A stretch of 64,000 nucleotides of DNA, from NCBI RefSeq assembly GCF_050337045.1, contig NZ_JAKJSO010000009.1:62001-126000 (forward strand), read 5' to 3'. Positions within the stretch are counted from its first letter, which is position 1; each line of letters opens with the position of its first letter. The DNA is from Photobacterium kagoshimensis. Lineage in GTDB: Bacteria > Pseudomonadota > Gammaproteobacteria > Enterobacterales > Vibrionaceae. A program made the position numbers and the translations under genes. Shown here piece by piece: positions 45,296-55,067 of this stretch. Under the pieces are notes generated by a model. That model worked only from the letters and a program-made list of their open reading frames with translations, was not told where the DNA came from and ran no database searches.

Positions 45296-46663
45296 ATGAA
45301 TATTGGTTCCGCAACGGCATCTGGCCTAGATATCAACAGCATGGTTAACAAGATTGTTGAGTCTGAGCGTGCGCCAAAAGAAGCGCGGATCAACGAACAA
45401 CGCGGACAAATCAGTACGACTATCAGTGCTTATGGGCAACTCAAAAGCTCGCTTGATGTTATGAAAAACATGATGTCAGACTTTCGCCGTAATGATGCCT
45501 TTTCGGCGCGTTCAGTGAGTGTGGATAACGATGAAGTGCTTAAGCCATCGGTTGATGCAGACGCGATACCAGGCAAATACACCATTGATGTTCAGCAATT
45601 GGCGCAGTCACATAAAATAGTATCAGGTTCTTTTGATGAGAAAGACAAGCTAGGCGCAGGTAAGCTTGCTATTTCACTGGGGGGAAAACATTTCAATGTT
45701 GATATTCCTGAAGATGAAAGCAAAGCACTCGATATTGTTCGCCATATTAACCGTCATCCTGCTAATACGGGCGTTATGGCATCATTAATTAAAGATGATG
45801 TGGGGACGCGTTTGGTCTTATCATCGGATAAACCTGGCGAAGATAACACTATAAAAGTCAAGGTAGATGCTCCCATTACCAGCACCTTGCAGAAGTTTGG
45901 CTTTAACCCCAATAACGATTTGAACTCCATGAGTGAGATGCAAGTCGCCAAAGACTCTAAAGTCTTGATCGATGGTTTAGCTGTAGTGACAAGCCAAAAT
46001 AATGTGATAGAAGATGCGATCAAAGGGGTCGATCTTAATTTAGAAAAAATCACAGATGGCATCGATGTAAAGCCGGTAGTGGTTGAAGTGGCTTACGATC
46101 GTGACGCTGTGCGAGGTTCAATCGAGCAGTTTGTACAAGCCTTTAATCAGTACCAAAACACATCAGAGCAATTAGCTAAATTTGATCCGCAAAGCCAAGA
46201 AAAAGGGCCGCTGGTTGGAGACAGTATTGTACGTATTTCCAATAATCAATTACGTGCTGCATTTTCCACCCCGCTAGAAAAAGCCCCTGAGTCACTGTCG
46301 ACACTGAGTGAGCTTGGCATCAAAACCACGCTGGAAGGTAATTTAGAAATCGACTACAAAGTGCTGGATAAGCATTTAGATAAAAATTTCAGTGATGTGG
46401 GTGAGTTTCTAGGTGGCCGTAATGGCTTTGCACGTAAAATTGAAGAATTGATCCACGCTCATACTGGGATCACAGGCAGTATACGTAGCCGTGAAAATAG
46501 CTTAAATGACCAAGTGCTCGATCTTAATAGCGATCAAGATAAGTTGAATCGCCGCATGGACAGTGTGCAAAAGCGAACTTTTGATCAGTTCGCGGCAATG
46601 GACAGCGCTATGGGTAAAATGCAGAGTCAGTTTGGATCAATGATGAGTATGATGCCACAGTAG
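45296..46663 (+). CDS. fliD: Filament cap protein FliD (HAP2)
   Basis: 455 residues. SATASGLDINSMVNKIVESE at the N-terminus, QQLAQSHKIVSGSF in the cap body, and the C-terminal coiled coil (SIRSRENSLNDQVLDLNSDQ, NRRMDSVQKRTFDQFAAMDS). Caps the filament and folds arriving flagellin. Operon flaG-fliD-flaI-fliS. Confidence 0.96.
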   Translation: MNIGSATASGLDINSMVNKIVESERAPKEARINEQRGQISTTISAYGQLKSSLDVMKNMMSDFRRNDAFSARSVSVDNDEVLKPSVDADAIPGKYTIDVQQLAQSHKIVSGSFDEKDKLGAGKLAISLGGKHFNVDIPEDESKALDIVRHINRHPANTGVMASLIKDDVGTRLVLSSDKPGEDNTIKVKVDAPITSTLQKFGFNPNNDLNSMSEMQVAKDSKVLIDGLAVVTSQNNVIEDAIKGVDLNLEKITDGIDVKPVVVEVAYDRDAVRGSIEQFVQAFNQYQNTSEQLAKFDPQSQEKGPLVGDSIVRISNNQLRAAFSTPLEKAPESLSTLSELGIKTTLEGNLEIDYKVLDKHLDKNFSDVGEFLGGRNGFARKIEELIHAHTGITGSIRSRENSLNDQVLDLNSDQDKLNRRMDSVQKRTFDQFAAMDSAMGKMQSQFGSMMSMMPQ

Positions 46664-46697
46664 AATGACTTTGGTGTCGTGATAAAGAGATTTCAGT

Positions 46698-47000
46698 ATG
46701 CAGCGATTAGATCAACTCGATGAACAGTTAGCCGCCTTATTGGCAACACATACCGAGCCGGCAACGGACACAGAGGTTGATTCTGAGCAGCTGCAGCAGT
46801 TATTACAGCAACGTGAAGTGTTGCTACAAGAATTAATGGCGCACCCTGAACGGCTCAATAAGCCGCAATGGCAAGCTGCCGTAGAAAGAACATCGTTGTT
46901 GCTTGAGCTGATCCGTCAACACAGAGACAGATCCGCAGATCAATTAAAGCGATTACAGCACGGGCAGCGCTCGATGCAGATTTATAATAAATTTCGTTAA
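46698..47000 (+). CDS. flaI: FlaI, FliT-like flagellar chaperone
   Basis: Small 100-residue, all-helical, Gln/Glu-rich protein between fliD and fliS. This is the position of flaI in Vibrio, where it is thought to act like FliT as chaperone for FliD. Sequence motifs are weak (LDQLDEQLAALLATH, QLLQQREVLLQELMAHPERL), so the call rests on position, size and helical character. Confidence 0.78.
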   Translation: MQRLDQLDEQLAALLATHTEPATDTEVDSEQLQQLLQQREVLLQELMAHPERLNKPQWQAAVERTSLLLELIRQHRDRSADQLKRLQHGQRSMQIYNKFR

Positions 47001-47011
47001 GGTAAGTAATC

Positions 47012-47422
47012 ATGGCAATGAGAGGCTCTCTTCAGGCTTATAAACGTGTATCCGTTGATAGCCAACTAACATCAGCAACACCACACCGTGTGGTGCAAAT
47101 GTTAATGGCTGGTGCTATTGAGCGTTTGATTCAAGGTAAAGCAGCAATGCAACAGGGGTCTATCGCTGTAAAAGGTGAGCGCCTAGGTAAGGCAATGGAC
47201 ATCGTAATTAGCCTACGTGGTTGTTTATCAATGGAAGATGGTGGTGAGATTGCTACGAATCTTGATTCATTATATGACTTTATGATTCATCAAATTTCAA
47301 CAGCTAATCAGAATAATGAGCCAGAGAAGCTGGATGACGTTGTTGATATCCTTCGTGAAATCAAATCGGCATGGGATCAGATCCCAACTGAATTCCATTC
47401 AATGACACAGCTTGATATTTAA
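47012..47422 (+). CDS. fliS: Flagellin-specific export chaperone FliS
   Basis: 136 residues. Contains the family motifs TSATPHRVVQMLMAGAIERL, MDIVISLRGCLSMEDGGEIA and TNLDSLYDFMIHQISTANQN. It binds the flagellin C-terminus and prevents premature polymerisation. Last gene of the flaG operon, 11 bp behind flaI. Confidence 0.96.
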   Translation: MAMRGSLQAYKRVSVDSQLTSATPHRVVQMLMAGAIERLIQGKAAMQQGSIAVKGERLGKAMDIVISLRGCLSMEDGGEIATNLDSLYDFMIHQISTANQNNEPEKLDDVVDILREIKSAWDQIPTEFHSMTQLDI

Positions 47423-47484
47423 GCAATCACCTCGCAAAATCACGTCTGGTTTGTACTGGGGTCACAGGTTTTTGCCGTCCCCAG

Positions 47485-47512
47485 TTGCCATCTGCTGTGC
47501 TTTTATTACAAT
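47485..47512 (+). promoter_or_regulatory. Sigma-70 promoter candidate of flrA
   Basis: -35 TTGCCA (47485-47490), 16-bp spacer, -10 TACAAT (47507-47512), 84 bp before the flrA ATG. A housekeeping-type promoter fits flrA as top of the hierarchy. Confidence 0.55.
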
Positions 47513-47596
47513 AGACAGTTATGAATTTTGGTAGCTGTTCCTTTTTTAGAATAGGCCACAAAATAAACCCCCTCATAAAGGCAGGCAGTTAGACCT

Positions 47597-49057
47597 ATGC
47601 AAGGCTTAGCTAAAACTCTCGTTATTGATGACGATTTGCAGCACCGACATGACTTAAGTGTCATTTTAAATTTTGTGGGTGAACAGCATGAAGCCGTCTC
47701 AACAGGTGAAGTGCACAGTTCACTATTAGATCAAGCCTGGGGAGCGTGTTTACTTGGTAAAATTAGCTCACCAACAGCATTGACCAAGATTTTGGATTTT
47801 CTTCAGATTCATCATCACATACCCGTGATCGCGTTATCGACACATGATAGCGAAGTTGCTGGTCTCTCAAACTATGTGGGTGAACTTGAGCTACCGCTTC
47901 ATTATCCTCAGCTGACGGATGCTTTACGTCATTGCCAAGAGTTTCTTGGTAAGCGTAGCTTTCATGTACCTCAGTTGGGTCGAAAAAATACATTATTCCG
48001 TAGCATGGTTGGTCGCAGTGATAGCATCAGCCAAGTTCGTCATCTGACTGAGCAAGTTTCAGCCACAGATGCGAGTGTTTTGATCTTGGGTGAGTCAGGT
48101 ACTGGCAAAGAGGTAGTGGCACGTAATATCCACTATCACTCATCACGCGGCAAAGGACCATTTGTACCGGTAAACTGTGGTGCGATCCCACCTGACTTGC
48201 TAGAGAGCGAGTTGTTTGGCCATGAAAAGGGCGCATTTACAGGTGCGATTGCTTCGCGTAAAGGTCGTTTTGAGCTAGCGGATGGCGGTACTTTATTCCT
48301 TGATGAGATTGGCGACATGCCAATGTCGATGCAAGTGAAGTTATTACGTGTGCTACAAGAGCGCAGCTTTGAACGTGTTGGTGGTAATCAAACCATTAAA
48401 GTCAATGTTCGTATTGTAGCGGCGACACACCGTAATTTAGACGAAATGATCACCGAAAATAAATTCCGTGAAGATCTGTATTACCGTCTAAACGTATTCC
48501 CAATTGAAATGCCAGCATTGCGTGAACGTATTGAAGATACGCCACTCTTGTTACAAGAACTGCTTGCGCGTATGGAAGCGGAAGGGGCGAAGCCAATTCA
48601 CTTCACGCCACGTGCGATTAATTCTTTAATGGAGCATGATTGGCCGGGTAATGTGCGTGAGCTAGCGAACTTGGTTGAGCGTTTAATTATTTTATACCCA
48701 GGTGAGATGGTTGACGTAAACCACTTGCCAATGAAGTACCGTTATAGCGAATTACCAGACTTCCAACCAGAAGAGAGTAATTTCTTATCGGTAGAAGATC
48801 AGGAACGCGCGGCACTGGCCGACATGTTTGCATCATCATTTGAAGATGAGACTCTCGACGAAAATTCAGGATTTAATGACCTACCACCAGAAGGCGTTAA
48901 CCTGAAAGAGATGTTAGCAGAACTTGAAATTGACATGATACGTCAAGCGCTTGACGCTCAGGGTGCTGTGGTTGCACGTGCGGCTGACATGTTGGGCATG
49001 CGACGCACAACACTTGTCGAAAAAATGCGCAAATATGGTTTAAACAAGGCAAGCTAA
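47597..49057 (+). CDS. flrA: Flagellar master regulator FlrA (sigma-54 activator)
   Basis: 486 residues, FleQ/FlrA type. The N-terminal receiver-like domain (1-120) lacks the phospho-acceptor Asp (GACLLGKISS at the usual place), so it is not a normal receiver. AAA+ domain: Walker A GESGTGKE (165-172), sigma-54 contact GAFTGA (212-217). C-terminal Fis-type HTH (VARAADMLGMRRTTLVEKMR). R135 and R176, the residues reported to bind c-di-GMP in V. cholerae FlrA, are both present at the same numbers, so c-di-GMP inhibition is likely. It activates flrBC and other class II operons. Confidence 0.96.
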   Translation: MQGLAKTLVIDDDLQHRHDLSVILNFVGEQHEAVSTGEVHSSLLDQAWGACLLGKISSPTALTKILDFLQIHHHIPVIALSTHDSEVAGLSNYVGELELPLHYPQLTDALRHCQEFLGKRSFHVPQLGRKNTLFRSMVGRSDSISQVRHLTEQVSATDASVLILGESGTGKEVVARNIHYHSSRGKGPFVPVNCGAIPPDLLESELFGHEKGAFTGAIASRKGRFELADGGTLFLDEIGDMPMSMQVKLLRVLQERSFERVGGNQTIKVNVRIVAATHRNLDEMITENKFREDLYYRLNVFPIEMPALRERIEDTPLLLQELLARMEAEGAKPIHFTPRAINSLMEHDWPGNVRELANLVERLIILYPGEMVDVNHLPMKYRYSELPDFQPEESNFLSVEDQERAALADMFASSFEDETLDENSGFNDLPPEGVNLKEMLAELEIDMIRQALDAQGAVVARAADMLGMRRTTLVEKMRKYGLNKAS

Positions 49058-49143
49058 TCGCGTTACAATAAGGTGCGTCATTTTTATGGCGCACTTTAAC
49101 TCCTACCTATCAAGCTCAATTCATTGAAAATCAACGTTTTTTA

Positions 49144-49161
49144 TTGGCACGAAATATGCTT
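49144..49161 (+). promoter_or_regulatory. Sigma-54 promoter of flrBC
   Basis: TTGGCACGAAATATGCTT: -24 TGGCACG perfect, GG (49146-49147), GC (49158-49159), ten bases between. flrB starts 46 bp downstream of the element. Expected activator is FlrA. Confidence 0.92.
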
Positions 49162-49206
49162 AATAGGGTTAAGTGTTAGATTATTTCGAGCTAAATCAAA
49201 TTACGT

Positions 49207-50277
49207 ATGGATCAACAAGAATCACCACTCGGCTCTTTGAGTCAACAGATCAGTCGCTATAAGCAAGTTTTAGATGTTTTGCCTGCTGGTGTGATCTTGT
49301 TAGACCCTATGGGATGTGTTTGTGAAGCCAACCCTGAAGCACAACGTTTATTAGATACTCCATTAGCTGGCGAACGCTGGTTTGATGTGATACAACGTGC
49401 GTTTTCACCGAAAGAAGATGACGGCCATGAAGTGTCTTTACGAAATGGGCGTAAAGTAAAGTTAGCTATTTCAGCTTCTGATGCTGGTCAGCTTATTTTG
49501 ATCACCGATATGACAGAAACACGTCTGCTGCAATCACGCATTGGCGATATGCAGCGGATGTCGTCGCTAGGCCGTATGGTTGCATCGTTGGCTCACCAAG
49601 TACGAACGCCGTTATCGAGCGCCATGCTTTACGCATCAAATCTGTCATCGCCGAATTTGAATGAACAAACCCGCGAACGTTTTCAGACTAAGCTGGTCGA
49701 TCGGCTGCACGATCTTGAAAAGCAAGTGAATGACATGCTGTTGTTTGCAAAAGGTGGCGACAATAAAGTTGTCGCCCCGTTTACGTTAGAGGCCTTGCTC
49801 AATGAACTTGAGCCTATGGTTGAAGCTCAGGTACTTGCTCAGAAGATTGATTTTAGTATCGAGTGCGATGATGAAAGCCTCATGATTTTAGGTAACGCCA
49901 ATGCGCTTGCGAGTGCATTAAGTAACCTGCTCACTAATGCCATCCAAATTGCAGGAAAAGGTAGCCAAGTTTCTTTGGTATGCCGCGCCAACCAAGATCA
50001 AATTCACCTGAGCGTGATTGATAATGGCCCTGGTATTGCACCAGATATGCAAGCCAAAATTTTAGAGCCTTTTTTCACCACTCGTCAGCAAGGCACTGGC
50101 CTTGGGCTTGCGGTTGTTCAAATGGTGACTAAAGCACATAAAGGTCGTTTGTCCTTAGTCTCAAAGGAAGGACAGGGGGCTTGTTTTACTGTTTCATTGC
50201 CAATGGCAGATGCTGTCGCCACAGAGAGTGACCTTGTTGCTCAGTATGCTGAAAATACCCCAATGGGAGAACTATAA
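49207..50277 (+). CDS. flrB: Flagellar two-component sensor kinase FlrB
   Basis: Soluble histidine kinase of 356 residues. PAS-like N-terminus (about 18-105; LPAGVILLDPMGCVCEANPE), HisKA with H130 in SLAHQVRTPLSS, HATPase with NLLTNAIQIAG, DNGPGIAPDMQ and QGTGLGLAVVQ. Phosphorylates FlrC once early assembly is sensed. No membrane segment. The stop codon is immediately followed by the flrC ATG. Confidence 0.96.
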   Translation: MDQQESPLGSLSQQISRYKQVLDVLPAGVILLDPMGCVCEANPEAQRLLDTPLAGERWFDVIQRAFSPKEDDGHEVSLRNGRKVKLAISASDAGQLILITDMTETRLLQSRIGDMQRMSSLGRMVASLAHQVRTPLSSAMLYASNLSSPNLNEQTRERFQTKLVDRLHDLEKQVNDMLLFAKGGDNKVVAPFTLEALLNELEPMVEAQVLAQKIDFSIECDDESLMILGNANALASALSNLLTNAIQIAGKGSQVSLVCRANQDQIHLSVIDNGPGIAPDMQAKILEPFFTTRQQGTGLGLAVVQMVTKAHKGRLSLVSKEGQGACFTVSLPMADAVATESDLVAQYAENTPMGEL

Positions 50278-51690
50278 ATGAACACAAGCCGAGTCTTAGT
50301 TGTAGAAGATGATGAAGGTCTGCGTGAAGCACTTGTTGATACCTTGGCCCTTGCTGGCTACCAATGGGTAGAGGCGGACAGTGCAGAGCAAGCACTTTTG
50401 TTATTGAAATCTGAGTCGGTCGATATTGTGGTTTCAGATGTTCAGATGGCAGGCATGGACGGTTTAGGCTTACTGCGCAATATTAAACAACATTGGCCAA
50501 AGATCCCCGTCCTGTTAATGACGGCGTACGCCAATATTGAAGATGCAGTGGCAGCAATGAAAGAAGGGGCTATTGATTATATGGCCAAGCCATTTGCGCC
50601 TGAAGTACTACTGAATATGGTTAGCCGCTATGCACCTGTTAAAACGGAAAGCAGTCATGCGATAGCAGCAGATGAAAGAAGTTTAAAATTATTGGCTCTA
50701 GCCGATAAAGTGGCGAAAACCGATGCTAGCGTGATGGTCCTAGGCCCGAGTGGATCGGGTAAAGAAGTGATGTCTCGTTATATTCATCAACAGTCTCACC
50801 GCAATACCAAGCCGTTTGTTGCCATTAACTGTGCTGCTATTCCTGATAACATGCTGGAAGCCACCTTATTTGGTTACGAGAAAGGGGCGTTCACGGGGGC
50901 GATTCAAGCGTGTCCAGGTAAGTTTGAGCAGGCACAAGGTGGGACGATTTTGCTGGATGAAATCAGTGAAATGGATCTCAACCTTCAAGCTAAGCTACTG
51001 CGGGTATTACAAGAGCGTGAAGTTGAACGTTTAGGTAGTCGTAAAAGTATTAAACTCGATGTGCGTGTACTCGCAACCAGTAACCGTGATTTAAAACAGT
51101 ATGTGTCTGAAGGCAATTTCCGAGAAGACTTGTACTACCGATTGAATGTATTCCCATTAGTATGGCCTTCTTTATCTGAGCGCCCAGGGGATATTTTACC
51201 TTTAGCAACACACCTACTTGAACGCCATAGTGTCAAACAAGGGACTGCTGTCCCTAGCCTGACAGCACAAGCTCAGCAAAAGCTGCTTGGCTATCAGTGG
51301 CCTGGTAATGTACGAGAGCTCGATAATGTTATCCAGCGCGCCATGATTTTAGCGAATGGTCCGAACATTGATGCTGATGCCATTTTACTCGAAAGTTTAG
51401 ACTGGCTTGATGCATGCAGTATTCAACCAGCATACGATAGCGAAATTGCACCTAGGGTTAGTCCTGTTGCCCAAGCTTTACCTGACAGTGGTGTTGCGAG
51501 TTCTGCCAATAATGGCCGCGAAGGGTTGGGAAATGAATTACGAGAACAAGAGTTTGCGATTATTCTCGACACGATTCATGCCTGTGAAGGTCGCCGAAAA
51601 GAGGTGGCAGAGCAGTTGGGCATAAGCCCGCGAACCTTGCGCTATAAATTGGCAAAAATGCGCGATGCAGGTATCGAAATTCCATTGTAA
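50278..51690 (+). CDS. flrC: Flagellar sigma-54 response regulator FlrC
   Basis: 470 residues. Canonical receiver with D54 in VVSDVQMAGMDG and K104 in MAKPF, AAA+ domain with GPSGSGKE (156-163) and GAFTGA (203-208), and a Fis-type HTH at the end (EVAEQLGISPRTLRYKLAKM). It activates the class III sigma-54 promoters listed here (flgB, flgF, flgK, flaA, fliK). Directly coupled to flrB. Confidence 0.97.
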   Translation: MNTSRVLVVEDDEGLREALVDTLALAGYQWVEADSAEQALLLLKSESVDIVVSDVQMAGMDGLGLLRNIKQHWPKIPVLLMTAYANIEDAVAAMKEGAIDYMAKPFAPEVLLNMVSRYAPVKTESSHAIAADERSLKLLALADKVAKTDASVMVLGPSGSGKEVMSRYIHQQSHRNTKPFVAINCAAIPDNMLEATLFGYEKGAFTGAIQACPGKFEQAQGGTILLDEISEMDLNLQAKLLRVLQEREVERLGSRKSIKLDVRVLATSNRDLKQYVSEGNFREDLYYRLNVFPLVWPSLSERPGDILPLATHLLERHSVKQGTAVPSLTAQAQQKLLGYQWPGNVRELDNVIQRAMILANGPNIDADAILLESLDWLDACSIQPAYDSEIAPRVSPVAQALPDSGVASSANNGREGLGNELREQEFAIILDTIHACEGRRKEVAEQLGISPRTLRYKLAKMRDAGIEIPL

Positions 51691-51729
51691 TGGCTGCTGA
51701 CTAAACGAAGCAGACATAATAGCGTCGAG

Positions 51730-51746
51730 TTTGCCGTTTTATTGCC
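51730..51746 (+). promoter_or_regulatory. Weak sigma-54 promoter candidate of fliE
   Basis: TTTGCCGTTTTATTGCC: the -12 TTGC is good and the spacing right, but the -24 has TG instead of GG. It lies about 120 bp before fliE, which needs a promoter around here. Low confidence. Confidence 0.3.
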
Positions 51747-51869
51747 TGAAATAGAGTGCTAATAAATCTCTCTGTCAATATAATGGCAAACCGAATCAAT
51801 ATAATTACTACTCTCTCATTACCGTAATGTGCTTGGATGTACATTAATGGGGGGGCCATGAGGTAGCGA

Positions 51870-52181
51870 ATGAAAATCAGTGGTCTTCAATCTGAAATGC
51901 AAACCATGGCATTAGAAGCGCAGAACACAACACGTCCTGCCACGGCTCAGCAAGTGAATGCTGATTTTGGTGATTTACTTGGCAATGCCATTAAATCGGT
52001 GAACCAATTGCAGGGCGAGTCTAGTGCGCTACAAACACGTTTTGATCAAGGTGATCGCAGCGTTAGCCTTTCCGATGTGATGATAGCCCGTAATAAATCC
52101 AGTGTTGCTTTTGAAGCAACCGTACAAGTACGTAACAAGCTGGTCGAAACATACAAAGAAATGATGAACATGCCAGTTTAA
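51870..52181 (+). CDS. fliE: Hook-basal body protein FliE
   Basis: 103 residues, with DFGDLLGNAIKSVNQLQGES and the conserved C-terminal KSSVAFEATVQVRNKLVETY followed by KEMMNMPV. Forms the junction between MS-ring and rod. First gene of fliEFGHIJ. Confidence 0.96.
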   Translation: MKISGLQSEMQTMALEAQNTTRPATAQQVNADFGDLLGNAIKSVNQLQGESSALQTRFDQGDRSVSLSDVMIARNKSSVAFEATVQVRNKLVETYKEMMNMPV

Positions 52182-52196
52182 TTCGGGAATTAATTC

Positions 52197-53948
52197 GTGT
52201 CTGAACAATCACAAAATCACGATTTGGCTATCGCGGGTGACAGCAGCTCAGCGGTCGTTTCAGCAGATGGTGATCTTGAACTACAAAATCCAGATTTAGA
52301 AGCGAAAAGTGCTTCCAAGGTTGACGGCTTACTCGGCAACCTCGATTTGCTACGTCAAGTGATCCTTGTCTTATCAGTCGCGATTTGCGTTTCGCTGATT
52401 GTGATGGTCGTGATGTGGATCAAAGAGCCTGAAATGCGCCCATTAGGGACGTATCAGACTGAAGAATTGATCCCTATTCTTGATCACTTTGACCAAAAGA
52501 AAATTGCTTACGTGCTTGATGGCAATACGATTCGGGTACAAAGCGATAAATATGCTTCTGTTAAGCTTGAATTAACGCGCGCAGGCCTCAATAACTCGGT
52601 AGCGGAAGGCGATGATATCTTACTACAGGATATGGGCTTTGGTGTTTCGCAGCGCTTAGAGCAAGAACGATTGAAGTTAAGTCGTGAACGGCAATTAGCA
52701 CGCGCGATTGAGCAAATTCGCCATGTCCGTAAAGCGCAAATTTTACTCGCGATGCCCAAACAGAGTGTGTTTGTGCGCCATAACCAAGAGGCGACAGCAA
52801 CGGTCTTTTTGACCTTGTCATCCAATACCACACTTGGCCAGCAAGAAGTTGACTCGATTGTCGACATGGTAGCAACCGCCGTGCCTAGCCTGAAGCCAAC
52901 TCGCGTGACAGTTACGGATCAGCATGGTCGCTTGCTGAGCTCTGGTACCGAAGACCCATCGGCCACCGCCAAACGTAAAGAATACGAGTATGAGCGCAAG
53001 CAAGAGAAAGCCTTGCGCGAGAAGATTGATTCCATCTTGATCCCTGTATTGGGCTTGGGCAATTACACCTCGCAAGTTGATGTGTCGATGGACTTTAGTG
53101 CGGTAGAAGAAACCCGCAAAAAGTTCGACCCATCAACGCCATCAACGCGAAGTGAGTACACCCTAGAAGATTACAACAACGGTAATATTGTGGCGGGAAT
53201 CCCAGGGGCATTGAGTAATCAGCCACCTGCTGATGCTTCGATTCCACAAGATATCCGTGACTTGCAAAGTGGTAATGGTTCAAACAACGGCAAAGTACAC
53301 CGCGAAGCGACACGTAACTTTGAATTGGATACGACTATCAGCCACAAGCGCGCCCAAACAGGTGTGATTAGCCGCCAAACAGTATCTGTTGCGGTGGATT
53401 ATAAGCAAGTTACTAACCCTGAAACTGGTGAAGTAACCCGTGTGCCTGTAAGTGAAGCTGAATTGGCGAAAATTCGTCGCTTGCTGATGGGTGGGGTGGG
53501 CTTTGCAGACTACCGTGGCGATATGTTAGAGGTTATCTCCGTTCCCTTTGCATTGCCTGAAGAGCCTGTATTAGCTGACTTGCCAATTTGGGAGCATGAA
53601 AACTTTAATACTTGGGTACGTTGGCTAGCGGCAGCACTGGTGATCATAGTGGTCTTGATGACCTTAGTGCGTCCTGCCATGCGTAAACTTCTATACCCGA
53701 ACCAAGCCGAAGATGGCACCCCATTAGATGAAAATGGCCTACCTATGGTCAGTGGTGATGGTGATGGCCTTGGCCTAATCGGTTCTGATTTAGATGGCAG
53801 CGACGGCTTTGACCTGAGTAGTAGTGGATTAGATTTACCGAACTTACATAAAGATGAAGACTTACTAAAAGCTGTGCGTGCCTTGGTTGCTAATGAGCCA
53901 GATCTCGCCGCGCAAGTTGTGAAAACATGGGTAAATGAAGATGGCTGA
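52197..53948 (+). CDS. fliF: MS-ring protein FliF
   Basis: 583 residues, GTG start. Cytoplasmic N-terminus, TM1 about 60-80 (VILVLSVAICVSLIVMVVMW), secretin-like ring-building domains (NNSVAEGDDILLQDMGFGVS), TM2 about 470-490 (WLAAALVIIVVLMTLV) and a C-terminal FliG-binding tail (DLLKAVRALVANEPDLAAQV). Overlaps the start of fliG. Confidence 0.96.
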   Translation: MSEQSQNHDLAIAGDSSSAVVSADGDLELQNPDLEAKSASKVDGLLGNLDLLRQVILVLSVAICVSLIVMVVMWIKEPEMRPLGTYQTEELIPILDHFDQKKIAYVLDGNTIRVQSDKYASVKLELTRAGLNNSVAEGDDILLQDMGFGVSQRLEQERLKLSRERQLARAIEQIRHVRKAQILLAMPKQSVFVRHNQEATATVFLTLSSNTTLGQQEVDSIVDMVATAVPSLKPTRVTVTDQHGRLLSSGTEDPSATAKRKEYEYERKQEKALREKIDSILIPVLGLGNYTSQVDVSMDFSAVEETRKKFDPSTPSTRSEYTLEDYNNGNIVAGIPGALSNQPPADASIPQDIRDLQSGNGSNNGKVHREATRNFELDTTISHKRAQTGVISRQTVSVAVDYKQVTNPETGEVTRVPVSEAELAKIRRLLMGGVGFADYRGDMLEVISVPFALPEEPVLADLPIWEHENFNTWVRWLAAALVIIVVLMTLVRPAMRKLLYPNQAEDGTPLDENGLPMVSGDGDGLGLIGSDLDGSDGFDLSSSGLDLPNLHKDEDLLKAVRALVANEPDLAAQVVKTWVNEDG

Positions 53949-54981
53949 TGACGTTGAAAAAATAGAAGAAAAAAAGTTTGATGTAACCAGCTTATCAGGC
54001 ACAGAAAAAGCCGCGATTTTATTACTGAGCTTAAGCGAGCAAGACGCTGCCAGTATCATTCGTCACTTTGAACCGAAACAGGTACAACGTGTCGGTGGCA
54101 TCATGGCGAGCATGAATGATTTAAGCCAAGAAAAACTGTCGGCGGTTCACCGTAATTTTCTGGAAGATATTCAGAAATACACCAGTATTGGTATGGGCAG
54201 TGAGGACTTCGTCCGTAATGCCTTAGTGGCTGCATTAGGTGAAGATAAAGCCAATAACTTGGTGGATCAGATCCTAATGGGCAGCGGCTCTCGAGGCTTA
54301 GATTCATTGAAATGGATGGATCCTCGTCAGGTTGCCAGTATCATTTTGAACGAGCACCCACAGATCCAAACTATCGTTTTGTCGTACTTAGAGCCTGAGC
54401 AGTCGGCTGAAATCTTAGCCCAGTTCCCAGAGCGTGTACGTCTTGATCTTATGATGCGTATTGCCAACCTTGAAGAAGTTCAGCCCGCGGCATTGCACGA
54501 GCTTAACGATATCATGGAGAAACAGTTTGCAGGCCAAGCTGGCGCACAAGCAGCCAAAATTGGCGGCCTGAAAGCGGCGGCAGAAATCATGAACTACCTC
54601 GACAACAATGTTGAAGGTTTGTTGATGGATCAAATTCGCGATAACGATGAAGACATGGCGACACAAATTCAAGACTTGATGTTTGTGTTTGATAACCTTG
54701 CTGAAGTTGATGATCGTGGTATTCAAGCCTTGCTACGTGATGTGCCGCAAGAGCTACTACAAAAAGCGCTTAAAGGGGCTGATGATCTGCTGCGCGATAA
54801 GATTTTGCGCAATATGTCGAAGCGTGCGGCTGAAATGCTACAAGATGATCTTGAAGCCATGGGACCTATTCGCGTGGCGGATGTTGAATCTGCCCAGAAA
54901 GAAATTCTATCAATTGCTCGTCGTCTCGCCGATGCGGGTGAGTTGATGCTATCTGGCGGTGGTGGTGATGAGTTCTTATAA
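53941..54981 (+). CDS. fliG: Flagellar motor switch protein FliG
   Basis: 346 residues from ATG 53941; an in-frame ATG two codons earlier is equally open. TEKAAILLLSLSEQDAASII and HPQIQTIVLSYLEPEQSAEI mark the N and middle domains. The C-terminal torque helix contains DLMFVFDNLAEVDDRGIQAL and DDLLRDKILRNMSKRAAEML. Overlaps fliF by 8 bp. Confidence 0.96.
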   Translation: MADDVEKIEEKKFDVTSLSGTEKAAILLLSLSEQDAASIIRHFEPKQVQRVGGIMASMNDLSQEKLSAVHRNFLEDIQKYTSIGMGSEDFVRNALVAALGEDKANNLVDQILMGSGSRGLDSLKWMDPRQVASIILNEHPQIQTIVLSYLEPEQSAEILAQFPERVRLDLMMRIANLEEVQPAALHELNDIMEKQFAGQAGAQAAKIGGLKAAAEIMNYLDNNVEGLLMDQIRDNDEDMATQIQDLMFVFDNLAEVDDRGIQALLRDVPQELLQKALKGADDLLRDKILRNMSKRAAEMLQDDLEAMGPIRVADVESAQKEILSIARRLADAGELMLSGGGGDEFL

Positions 54982-55067
54982 GCGATGAACAGTAGTCAGC
55001 AAAGCGATAGCCAAATTAAAAGTGCCATCATAAGCCTAATCGGTAGTCGACAAGGCGGAGTATCCTT

